Positions 12,266-22,610 of a DNA stretch of 64,000 bases are shown piece by piece. The notes beneath the pieces were generated by a model that saw only the letters and a list, made by a program, of their open reading frames with translations, did not search any database and was not told the DNA's origin. Made by a program: the position numbers and the translations under genes. Position 1 is the first letter of the stretch. Every line of letters begins with the position of its first letter. Source of the DNA: Strix aluco (lineage: Eukaryota; Chordata; Aves; Strigiformes; Strigidae); NCBI RefSeq assembly GCF_031877795.1, contig NC_133933.1, positions 73,425,730 through 73,489,729 of the forward strand, in the 5' to 3' direction.

Positions 12266-12716
12266 CCCACTTTCCTTGGGTCTGTCCCCTAGGTCGACCC
12301 ACATACCTATGTATCCCATGTACGGGGAGGGGTAAGGTGTTTCATGGGATGATGTAATTAGCATGATCATGTTAGCCCTCATTAGCATATTGAGGGGTGT
12401 TAACTTTAATATGCATTTTGTGGATAATGAAGCAAAGTTCATTCACTGGACAGATGGCCCTTGAAATTTGTCCAGGTGCATCAGAGCAGAGCCGTCCTGT
12501 CTCCACAGGGCTCCCTCCTCCAGTCACATCTTGTGTTATTCGGGCAGCCTTATCAGCTTTGACCTCCACACTATGCGCCCTGTGACTCATAGTTTTGTCT
12601 TGCGAGTATTTGAGGCATTTCTTCGATCAGCCTCAACTTTTGCTTTCTCAGGCTGTTTTTCTTAGTTTCTTGCAGGCCTGGTTTCTCGTCTCTTACAGAG
12701 GATTCTCCCCAGGGGA

Positions 12717-13193
12717 AGCAAGGGGCCCCAGGGAGCCCCAGGGCACCAGCAGCAGCAAGCTCCCTGCCAGAGCCAACAGGCATACCTGGTGTAACAGCAG
12801 CACCGTGAAGTAGTCGGTGGATGAGTATTTGGCTTACTTGAGTACCGGTAGGTTTCAAGTACTACCTCCTGTGGTAGAAGCATGGGAACACATTCAAAGA
12901 AATACCGACAGAGCCTGTGCTGTCAGGTATATCCATATAAAGGATTTTTTTTTTTCCAGTACGTAGGTCTGTATCCTACTATTCACTGGAAGCTGGGGTG
13001 ACAATACATAGTTCACAGTACAGTGCAGATTTACTCTAGGTTTGGCTCATGCTGACATAACTTTCACACTTCATTTCCAGTCCATGTTAACCTCACTTGT
13101 GGAAGGGTCCAGAATACTTGTCTTAGCAATGCTGCATTCACTGTGGCTGATTATCCATGTATTTGTCAGTCAGGCACCATATCTAATTTGTGT
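12717..13193. other. Spacer between LTR-C and LTR-A
   Basis: About 480 bases upstream of TPD52L1. The first 100 bases are G/C-rich with short AGC repeats; the rest is unremarkable. No gene or transposon was recognised. Confidence 0.5.
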
Positions 13194-13198
13194 ATATG

Positions 13199-13547
13199 TG
13201 TGGTGGTTTAGTCCCTGCCGGGGTCTGAGACCACGCAGCCGCTGCCCCTCCCCCACAAAGGGAGTGAAATACAAAGCCCCGGGGCTGAGATAAGGAGAGG
13301 TTTAATACAACAGTGCAACAGCAACAAAACAAACAACAACAATAACAGTAATAACAATGAACAGAGCAAGATATCTACCGATACAGCAGTGAGAGCAGAG
13401 AGATGGCATAACACACGCGTTAACTGACTCTCCTGTGCTCCCGCGCTTGGGCGCCAGGAGGTGACATCAGCATGGTATTGAATAACCCAGCTAGAGCTTC
13501 CCCCCACTGCTGGGGAAACTTAACCCTATCCTAGCTGAACCAGGACA
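13199..13547 (-). mobile_element. Solo LTR of an endogenous retrovirus (LTR-A)
   Basis: A 349-bp solo LTR with canonical TG...CA ends (TGTGGTGGTT and CCAGGACA on the forward strand) and a perfect 5-bp target duplication, ATATG at 13194-13198 and 13548-13552. The end sequences and the CACGCAGCCGC block match the widespread avian ERV LTR class that I recognise from other bird genomes. The ATTAAA signal (minus strand, 13306-13301) sets the orientation as minus. No TATA box is evident and the element is short for the class, so part of U3/R is probably deleted. No internal retroviral region remains, so it arose by recombination between the two LTRs of a provirus. Confidence 0.9.
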
Positions 13548-13552
13548 ATATG

Positions 13553-16473
13553 ATACTACTGAACGCCTTCCAGGACACACTGAAGACATATAGCTTCTTG
13601 AGGCCTGTAACATTACAAATAACAAAGCAAGAGTAAAGGCAGATGGAGGAAATATTGGACATTTGTTTGTGAAACTATACAAACAGGTAATATTTTAGTT
13701 AGAGATAAATGAATCCAAAAGAAAATGATTATGCAGTGAGGTTAAAGAAAAAAGAACATTTATAGGTAGAAAATAAGTTATTTTCCTTAAAATATTGTAG
13801 AATATAGAAAAGGGTCAAATTTACTTATTTCTCAACTTTGCTTTTCTAACAAATTAGAAAAATCAAAGCCAAGGCAGCTTTAATTTGTATACATCTAATG
13901 ATATTTTCCTTTAATATGCACATGCTGGTGGTTTTGAATTTGAATTACTGTAAAACATGAATTATCATTAATTTTTCTAGGCAAGCCTCTCTTCATTGTG
14001 ATTTGACATCTCCTTGGGCTGGAATTTACCACTTGCAAAAGCAGAACAGAGGTTGTCAGAAGAATTAATTCCTGTACTCACATCTTTTCAAATAGAGACA
14101 TCCCACCATGACAAGATTTGAGCTCAGAAATGCCATCAACTACTACATGAAAAAACCCAAACCCAAGTTCAGCCACAAATGCATGAAACAACTGAGAAAT
14201 GCCTCTCAACATGTGAAACTATCAGTATAATTAGAACATGTACTTTTCTGCAAATATAGGCAGAGGTTTTTAAAGCAGCCTAAGCAGTTTCCATGAAGTA
14301 TAACGAAAACTGAGCACCCAATTTACTTACAGGGCTGTATCAATATTAACAACACTGTTTATGTAGAAGCATAATTAAAAATCTGACAGAGGCATATGCT
14401 GTTCAAATTAGTGAACAACAGAAAAATTTACTAAATTTTTAGATGCTGTATTTGATCTATTCTTTACATTCATATATATTACTTACTTTGCCACAGCAGA
14501 AATGCACTCTTCTGTAAAGAAAATCCAAGCAGAGTTTTACCTAACAAGCACTGTTGAACACCAAAACTAGTTCTACATTTAAGACATCCATAAATATCTT
14601 CAGGGAAGCAAAACTGTCATCTTCATGAGATCCATAGTAAAATGTTAATCTCATGGCATGTTACACAGGAAAAGAAATCAGTCATTTACAAGTTAATATT
14701 CTTCTATAACATACAGTTAGGAAATGAACATTGTAAAGGTAAATCTGATTAGAAAATTAATATCCCATTGAAATGATGTCATTTAATTGTGAAGTAACTG
14801 ATTCATTTTCTACCTACAGTACAGCAGGACCCATTTTCATGTTGTTCCACATATATCACTGATTTGGTGAGACTCCCCATTGAATTTGCCTTATGAGGGA
14901 TTTTGTTCCACTTTTCTGTCAGAAGAGTGACATAATTCAGACTTTGTTTTCTGTCTTGGAAGGTCTCAATCAAGTTGTAGCAGCTTAGTTGTTGCCTGAG
15001 AAAGGTCATTGTCTCTCCAGTCATGATGAAATTAAAGACAGTTGGGTTTTGTTTGGTTTTTCAAAAGGTCAGACAGAATAAAACAAAAGCCAAATTATTC
15101 AATTTTTGAAATACTTATGCGTTACTGTACACTTCAGATTACACCATTTTCACAATACAACAGTAGAAGGCATCAAATAAATTTATTATGTTTATGGCAT
15201 TACACTGGCTGATTTTTGTCTTCCAACACAAAAGCAATGCTATTCAATCTAGTATCAGACTTCAGTGGATCTCTCCGTGCTTGTAGGGAGTAACTACATG
15301 CATTTTGCAGATAGAGATTACGGCAGGATTCTGCACGATGCTGAGTATCCTAAACTCTTACTAAACTTCCATGGAAAATAATGAGGAAAAACTGTGCTGA
15401 ATAATTCACATAAGTGCAAAGAGAACTGTGAAATACCACTGGAAATTGTTGGTCCTTCAGACTGTTTAGTGGGATAAACTTCAGCGTATGTATACATGCA
15501 TTTCATACGAAAAATGGCAGGCTTCAGTGAGCACAACATTCTAGTTGTGAGAAAAAGTTAGATCCCCCAGCAGTGGGCAGAAGAAAACTTTTTAGTAATA
15601 CGCCATGAATGGAAAGGCCAAGGATATGCTGTGTTTCTTCTGTTTCATTGAAAGGTTGGAAAACCACACTCTCATGTGTTCAGATCAGACCTTACAATTT
15701 ATTTCCTTCCATTCAGAAGTCCTTGAGTTCTCTGCTAAATGCTTTGTGCTAAGTGTTCAATTCTTGACATATTGTGGGTTCCAATTTTTGAATGAAATAC
15801 TGAAAATGAAAATAAAATAAGCTCAGTATTATTTCAGAGTTTTTTCCTTACCTTTTAGTAAGTTCTTCTGATTTTCATCTCTTATTCTATGTATACTTAA
15901 TGTTTTGGGCAATCTTGCAATTTAAAACTACAAAGCGTGAAATGTCAGCGTTACTACAGCATACAACAGTGAGAAGCTGCTTGCATTGTAAGTTTTATAG
16001 ACAGGCACTTCAGTTTGGTCTGCAGTTTCATACAGTGGGCTTCTGGCTCTATGGGTTGAAAGGTACTAGAAAAATACAAAACAATATAAAAAATAATACT
16101 AAGCTAAATGATACAATTATATTATTAGAGAATAATATTAAAATCACTAGACCTTACCTCTTAACAGTAAGCAATACTTTTAACTCCATTTTCCACTGGC
16201 GCTTGAGTAAGAGGAAATGTGTGACTCTGCCTAAAGCATCCCAAAAACTCATGAAGGACGTCTGTAGAGGGAATATATCGAGTAAGTAGGAGAATTTCAC
16301 CCCCTTCAAAGAAAGTTGAATTTATTGTATTTATTGAAAGTTGCATGTATTTTCTTCTAAGGCTCACCTACTCTTATCACATAGGTTAGATAAAGGGAAA
16401 GACATTACCTTGCTTTGTAAATCAGACATAAGAGCCATCAACAAAGCCTTAATACTCTTTGCAGTTCAATATT
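13553..16473. other. Intergenic sequence, no feature recognised
   Basis: AT-rich unique-looking sequence between LTR-A and the next CR1. Open frames are short and show no protein similarity I can recognise. Confidence 0.6.
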
Positions 16474-16950
16474 ATCACAGAATCACAGAATCACAGAATC
16501 ACGTAGGTTAGAAAGGACCTTGAAGATCATCTAGCCCAACTGTTAACCTAACACTGACAGATCCCAACTACACCATATCTCTCAGCGCTATGTCGACCCT
16601 ACTCTTAAACACCTCCAGGGATGGGGACTCCACCACCTCCCTGGGCAGCCCGTTCCAATGCCTAACAACCCGTTCTGTAAAGAAATGCTTCCTAATATCC
16701 AGTCTAAACCTTCCCTGGTGCAACTTGAGGCCATTCCCTCTTGTCCTATCACTTGTTACTTGGTTAAAGAGACTCATCCCCAGATCTCTGCAATCTCCTT
16801 TCAGGTAGTTGTAGAGGGCGATGAGGTCTCCCCTCAGCCTCCTCTTCTCCAGACTAAACAACCCCAGTTCCCTCAGTTGCTCCTCGTACGACATGTGCTC
16901 CAGACCCTTCACCAGCTTCGTTGCCCTTCTCTGGACACGCTCGAGTAATT
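16474..16950 (-). mobile_element. CR1 LINE 3' fragment (CR1-a)
   Basis: A 5'-truncated CR1 retrotransposon in minus orientation. Its 3' end is the diagnostic tandem ATCACAGA(ATCACAGA) array at 16474-16503. Reading minus, it encodes the end of the CR1 ORF2 protein, with motifs [34 protein letters not shown] and [16 protein letters not shown], and the ORF ends in its normal stop before the short 3' UTR. Truncation occurs at about 16950, just inside the LLERVQ region. It appears to belong to the same subfamily as the CR1 at 19521-20452. Confidence 0.95.
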
Positions 16951-19520
16951 ATCCGTGTCCACATTGTCCAACACAGCTTTCAGTTCATCTGTTCAGCTGC
17001 AATTTGTTCCAGCATTTAAGTCAAGACATATACTTTGGTTCTTCAAAATATCAACCTGTTATTGTACAAGAGATAAAGCAACAGGTTTATCTCCATTGTT
17101 TGCCATCTACTACATACACACGTCTCCATTCCTCTAATACTTTCCAATTCTATATTGGAATTGATAAATGTTGATATGCGGGAAGACATATTACCTGCCA
17201 GGTGAGCTTTGGGAACACTGGGATGTTAGCATTGGTGATGTCTATACCAACACTAGGATATGCAATATCAGAAATGCTTGGAAGCACAGAATGTTCCTAC
17301 GTCTTTCTGTCTCCCTCCTTCACAGGGGTCTTGGATGTAGCTTGAGGGTTGTGAAAGATTTTTTTCTCTCCTATGTTCTGAATATATGTGAATCCAAAGA
17401 CAGTTGTACTGCGTCAGAGGAAAGATCCACTTAGCACAATATTTATTTAAAACCCTGCTTTTCCGCTTACACTTCCCACCCTCCAACCACTTGTAATTCA
17501 GGGACATGAATCTCAGTGGATTTCTCTTCCATTAACATATTTGGCCTTCACAGACTCACAAATTTTAGAGCCCTCTAAGGGACATCCTTTGGCAGGGAGC
17601 TCCACAGATTAATAACCCGGTGCTTGAGGTCCTCATTCCTTTTGAAGCTGGTTTCCACTACCTTAATTTGAACTGAAAAGTCCAATATATTTTTACTCAC
17701 CATGGAAAAGAAATACTCTCTCTGATATTCTTCAATACGTGGGAGTAGAAGACCACTATGAACCTGATTTCATTGAAAAGTTTGGTGTTGAAGGACCTTG
17801 ATGGGTATGTAATTGGACTTAACTGTCCCCTAAACCCACTCCTGTTAGAAAAGAATCAGACTTCTTATCTTTGGGAAAATAATGAAAGTGGTTTTGGAAA
17901 GCCAGGTTAGTCTCAAATAACCTTTTCCATGATTCTTAGAAGTTCTGCTACAAAACCTCTTGATATCTCTTGATCTCATGCTGAACATAATCTTCATGAC
18001 CCTTCACTGGTAGAAGCTGACTAATGCTGGAAAACTGAGCTGAGTAATTGCCTTCCTTGAGTGCCCTTTCCTGAAATACGTGATAAAGCACAACTACTTT
18101 AAAAGAAATGAAAACACAATTAGGGAGGGTCAGCATCTTCCACTTACAGCTGAAAGGAAACATATTTCACAGTCCCACAGGCTGTTCAAAGCAGCAATAG
18201 GACTGAGCTTCTGTAAATATCTGTTTGGTGTGAACCCTCTTACAGAGAAATACCAAAAGAAATATAACTGATCAGAATGTGCTTCATTTATGAATGTCAT
18301 TTTAAATTGGCATGTATAGGTGAACAACTAGCTGCCTTAAACACACTTTAGCTACTCTATCACTAGAAAAATGAAGATAAAACTCAGAGCCAGAAAAAAA
18401 GAGTAAGGAGTTTAGCCAATGAAAGTCAGTTATCTTTTGTCCCATACTTTTGAATTCTTATAATTTGCTTGTTGCAAATGTCCAAAGGCACTAAAATAAC
18501 CTGCCTTTAAAAACATATGGCAAATTAAAAGAAAAATAGCATTTTTTAACGTAGTACACAGAAATATTTGGTTCTGCAGCTGATACCTACTCAGTTATCT
18601 TAAAATTCTGTTTGTAATAAAACTTTACTCTTGGTATATTCTTAGGCTATTCCTTTGGTTATACATTTATCTTTCCAACAGAATTCTAGTTTTCTATATA
18701 ACTGTCTTCAAAAGATGAGATATTCATGATGTATTACTGAAATCTTGAATAGCTGAGTACAGGTCTTTTCTATACATTTAGCAATGGCAGGCACCAAATA
18801 TAAAACCAAAACATTTTCCATTTGGGGGGCAAAAAATGGAGAAGAGGAAACCATAACTGTGGTTCTTTGAAATACTGTGTCTGGATGCCATATGCTGACG
18901 GGACACATACTTTTGTCAGAGAAGCCTGAAATCTTCGAAAGAAACAGACATTAGGGGCTGTACACACACAGTGTAAATTCATGTGCAACACCAGTGAGGG
19001 GAAGAACATCATCCTTCCATTTCTTTGCTAACTTTGAAAGGGACTTGCTGGAGAATGAATTACAGGATCTCTACACACTTAAAGTCTTTCTTCAGTTTAT
19101 ATTAATCTAGCCAGTCCTTCAGTTCAATTCTTTAACTATATGTTCATATCAAGAAATGTTTCCTTCTTCCAAAATATGGAGATATTGGAACTACAAGCAC
19201 AGTAAGTAACATTTCACTTTGGCCAGCTTTAGATGACAGACCAACAGGGCTTTCTCATATGGAGCACAGGACTGTAAGGCTTAGTTGCCACTCACCACCA
19301 AGGCATAATGGCTCACTGTGAAGAGAATGAATCCATGACAAAATAGATGAGACTGGAAATGCAGACAGCTAAAATCCACCATTCGACAGAATTGTGGTAC
19401 AGGGTGGCCAAATGACCCTCAAAGTGCAGGCACAGCCCAGTCACTGTGGCTTTGCAAATATTCTGATCTGCTTAACAAAAAACTAAATAACTTCCCCAAA
19501 CTTGGGGATGTTTCCCCTCT
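16951..19520. other. Intergenic spacer between inverted CR1 copies
   Basis: AT-rich sequence. Around 17560-17700 there is a weak resemblance to an ancient CR1-like 3' region (minus orientation), listed separately. Nothing else was recognised. Confidence 0.5.
17560..17700 (-). mobile_element. Possible ancient CR1-like remnant
   Basis: The segment around GGCAGGGAGCTCCACAGATT resembles the complement of an old CR1/L3-type sequence known from reptiles and birds. It is too diverged to trace a reading frame, and the ends are uncertain. Confidence 0.3.
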
Positions 19521-20452
19521 CGATCGAGGGATCGAGTACACCCTCAGTAAGTTTGCAGATGACACCAAGTTGGGTGGGAGTGTTGATCTGCTTGAGGGTA
19601 GGGAGGCTCTGCAGAGAGATCTGGACAGGCTGGAGCGATGGGCTAAGGCCAACTGGATGAGTTTCAATAAGGCCAAATGCCGGGTGCTGCACTTGGGCCA
19701 CAACAACCCCCATCAGCGCTACAGGCTTGGGGAGGAGTGGCTGGAGAGCTGCCAGTCAGAGAGGGACCTGGGGGTGGTGATTGACAGCTGGCTGAACATG
19801 AGCCAGCAGTGTGCCCAGGTGGCCAAGAAGGCCAATGGCATCCTGGCCTGTATCAGAAATAGCATGGCCAGCAGGGACAGGGAAGTGATCTTGCCCCTGT
19901 ACTCGGCACTGGTGAGGCCATACCTCAATTACTGTGTTCGGTTTTGGGCCCCTCACTATAAAAAGGACATTGAATTACTCGAGCGTGTCCAGAAAAGGGC
20001 AACGAAGCTGGTGAAGGGTCTGGAGCACATGTCGTACGAGGAGCGTCTGAGGAAACTGGGGTTGTTTAGTCTGGAGAAGAGGAGGCTGAGGGGAGACCTC
20101 ATCGCCCTCTACAGCTACCTGAAAGGAGGTTGCAGAGATCTGGGGATGAGTCTCTTTAACCAAGTAATAAGCGATAGGACAAGAGGGAATGGCCTCAAGT
20201 TGCGAAGTTGCGTGAGGGAAGGTTTAGACTAGATGTCAGGAAGTATTTCTTTATAGAACGGGTTATTAGGCAGTGGAATAGATTGCCCAGGGAGGTGGTG
20301 GAGTCCCCATCCCTGGAGGTGTTTAAGAGTAGGGTCAACATAGCGCTGAGAGATATGGTGTAGATGGGAACTGGCAGTGTTAGGTTAATGGTTAGGCTAG
20401 ATGATCTTCAAGGTCCTTTCCAACCTAGTTGATTCTGTGATTCTGTGATTCT
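19521..20452 (+). mobile_element. CR1 LINE 3' fragment with near-intact ORF2 end (CR1-b)
   Basis: A 5'-truncated CR1 in plus orientation, about 930 bp. It retains the reverse-transcriptase catalytic motif (KFADDTK, about 19548-19568) and an open frame of about 220 codons through [44 protein letters not shown] and [11 protein letters not shown]. The frame then breaks at a perfect 8-bp tandem duplication (20197-20204 / 20205-20212). After the break, the remaining ORF and 3' UTR follow and end in the GATTCTGTGATTCTGTGA tail at about 20430-20452. The low number of disruptions suggests a relatively recent insertion. It is dead as an autonomous element because it lacks ORF1, the endonuclease and most of the polymerase. 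Confidence 0.95.
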
Positions 20453-20658
20453 ATTGTCAGATGATTTCCCATGCCACCTCAACATCTCAAAATGAAATAT
20501 ATTTACAATGCCTCTTTTGAAAGATGTATTCATTTTAGAAATGGGAAAATGGAGCTCAGAGAGACCAAGTAACTTCATCGTGGTCAAAGGCTGCACAAAG
20601 TAGGCTCTTAACATTAACCACCAGTCAAACCTTCTTGTTATTTCCAGGGATGGGCAAG

Positions 20659-21264
20659 TGTCATGGACAAAACAGTCTTGACCCAGGGAATTTCAGTTAA
20701 TTTAATGTATTGCCAATTAACACAAACTTTTAATTACTGATTTGGGTATTGAGAAAGAAAACTCCCATGAATATAACAAACATGTAGGGAAACACATTTC
20801 CTCCCCTTTCCCCAGACTCAACTTCAGTCCAACACCACAGACTACACTCAATCTCCTTGGTGAAGCAACAAGTGCTGCAGGAGGTTGGGGTTAGTGCATA
20901 ATTGTTTCTCTCTGCAACTCCTTGCTTCTTAGTCTTTTCCTCCACTGCTTCTTGCTTCTTTCTTGTTTCCTCCACTGCAGTGTGGGTTCCTCCAGTGGCC
21001 ACAGTCCCTTGGGATTGTCTCCACTCCAGCATGAGTCATCCACAGCTGCAGTCCCTTAGAGCCATTTCTCCTCCAGGATGGAGCATCTCCTCCCAGGAGT
21101 GCATCTCCAGTGGTGGCTCCAACAATATTCCCTTCTACAAGTCCCCTCCTGTGCCTCCTGCCCCTCATGACTACCACCCTTTCTTGCATGCCACTGAGCA
21201 GAGTCTGATTGTTTGATATTCTGGCATGGGGTGGGGGTGTTTATGTCAGTGACAACCCACCACA
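20659..21264 (-). mobile_element. Degenerate avian ERV solo LTR (LTR-D)
   Basis: It starts TGTCATGGAC at 20659 and ends near CCCACCACA at about 21264. The interior has the degenerate reiterated block of the type CTCCAGCATG...CCACAGCTGCAGTCC that marks a common avian ERV LTR class, and the TTAATTTAATGTATTGCCAATTAAC-like segment near its start fits the same class. A minus-strand ATTAAA at 20734-20729 gives minus orientation. Flanking 5-mers (GCAAG / GTAAC) match at only 3 of 5 positions, so the ends are approximate or the copy is old. No retroviral coding sequence is present. Confidence 0.7.
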
Positions 21265-21280
21265 GTAACTGAGTACTACC

Positions 21281-21545
21281 TCATAGAATCATAGAACCAT
21301 AGGACAGCCCAGGTCGCAAGTGACCTCAAAAGATCATCTTGTCCAACATTTTTAAGGAAGGGAAGCCTAGATCTATCTACCACCCCGTCAAATTGTGTCT
21401 TGAAAACCTTCAGTGGTGGGGACTCTACCATGTTCCTGGGGAGGTGTTTCAGTGATTAATTGTTCTCATTGTAAAAGAATTCTTTGTTATATCAAGATGA
21501 AACCTCTCCCAAAACCTCTTCTGAAACCTCTCTCCTTTTCTTTCC
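21281..21545 (-). mobile_element. CR1 LINE 3' fragment (CR1-d)
   Basis: It begins with the CR1 3'-tail motif TCATAGAATCATAGAACC and continues with the complement of the conserved CR1 3' UTR and ORF2 end (block around AAGATCATCTTGTCCAACA, then the LEVF-equivalent region). It is more diverged than CR1-a and CR1-b, so it belongs to an older or different subfamily. Its tail lies only about 16 bp from the end of LTR-D. Confidence 0.85.
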
Positions 21546-22042
21546 TTGGTAAACAAGGAAATCATGTGTAGCAGAAGACAGGGCTGGGGCTGAAGACATA
21601 GTAGACATAAGAAGCATTACATTAATTTTCTTACATTGATGTGTCTACCCTGGGACAGTATTTTCCTCTACACCTGTATCTGATTCATAAGATTCTATTA
21701 AGAGATCACAATTCTGCAAAATGGAATTTTCTTATTGGTCTAGCAGACATTCTTAAAGTTCCTTCAGGCTGTTAGGATGCATGAGATGTACCAGGAAGAT
21801 GCAAAATCACATGGAAGGCATTCTAAGTATGTATTATTTTACCTTTGTGTGAGCTGTAGTGCCTGGAACTGGATGTCATGCTAGGCCTGCAGCAGAATAC
21901 AACAATTGTAACCAATAAAAAGGCCTGAAAATGTTGCTCTTTAGTGATTTAATCTGATTTTGAAATCTTACATTTACATTTTCTCAGCAGATTATCATGA
22001 TTGTTCTAATGGTTCTGGAACTACTTTCCAAATTGTTTTAAT
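21546..22042. other. Intergenic sequence, no feature recognised
   Basis: AT-rich DNA between CR1-d and LTR-B with no recognised gene or element. Confidence 0.5.
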
Positions 22043-22047
22043 GTTCT

Positions 22048-22605
22048 TGTGAGAAACACTCAGTTGCCAATTATCAATGGCTCAGACAGGATGCGGTGTG
22101 AAGTACTCTTTATTATGTTCTTGCAAGACCGGGCGCCCCATCAGGTGGACGCGCCTAACAGCCATCATGCAATGGTTTATATCCCTTTCTCCCAGCCGCG
22201 AGTTCCCTCCCTTGATTCCTCATTGGCTGAGTACTACAGGGTGTACAGACTTCCCGAACCGCCTACCGATACGCCCCTTCATGTATGTGTTCATACATCG
22301 CATGTTCATGGAAATGAACCTTGGCTTTCTCCAGGGCGGAGAAGTTAATATGCATGAGCTCATCACGCAAGCGTACTAAGAAGGAAAAGTTCGAAATTCA
22401 TGTTCCCCAAGTCTTTTGGTATCTGCATCCATCTAAAGCCAGTTCCAAGTGCTGGTTCATCACAGTTGACAAAAAGACCACTTGTCTTCTAGCTCTAGGC
22501 CAGGGATTTCAATGGTTGTGAATTGCTCTTGTTGATTGCTTTGGTGAATCGCTCCTGCCCTTCCCATCAGGCTTATTATGCAAAAACAACATTCTTTCCC
22601 TTACA
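22048..22605 (-). mobile_element. Solo LTR of an endogenous retrovirus (LTR-B)
   Basis: A 558-bp solo LTR with TG...CA ends (TGTGAGAAAC and CCCTTACA on the forward strand) and a perfect 5-bp target duplication, GTTCT at 22043-22047 and 22606-22610. In minus orientation it has, in order, a CCAAT box (complement of 22222-22226), a TATAAA box (22181-22176) and an AATAAA signal (22114-22109), which is complete LTR promoter and poly(A) architecture with a short R region. Its sequence is unlike LTR-A and LTR-D, so it is a different ERV family. No internal viral sequence is present. Confidence 0.9.
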
Positions 22606-22610
22606 GTTCT

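Larger units (their letters stand above)
11891..12711 (-). mobile_element. Solo LTR of an endogenous retrovirus (LTR-C)
   Basis: A long terminal repeat without internal retroviral sequence. On the forward strand it starts TGTCACATCC at 11891 and ends in CA-type sequence. The right end is either 12711 (CCCCA, giving a perfect 5-bp duplication GGGGA at 11886-11890 and 12712-12716) or 12697 (CTTACA, a more typical LTR terminus, with one mismatch in the duplication). Minus orientation is shown by a TATAAA box at 12265-12260 and an AATAAA signal at 11983-11978, in the correct U3-R-U5 order. Two octamer-like ATGCTAAT motifs (minus strand) lie at 12357-12364 and 12381-12388 in U3. It ends about 0.9 kb upstream of the TPD52L1 ATG and points the same way. 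No open retroviral gene is present. Confidence 0.75.

Noticed and set aside
19570..20232. 220-codon frame as an independent host gene
   Set aside because: It is the C-terminal part of CR1 ORF2 ([16 protein letters not shown] and related motifs) within a truncated retrotransposon.
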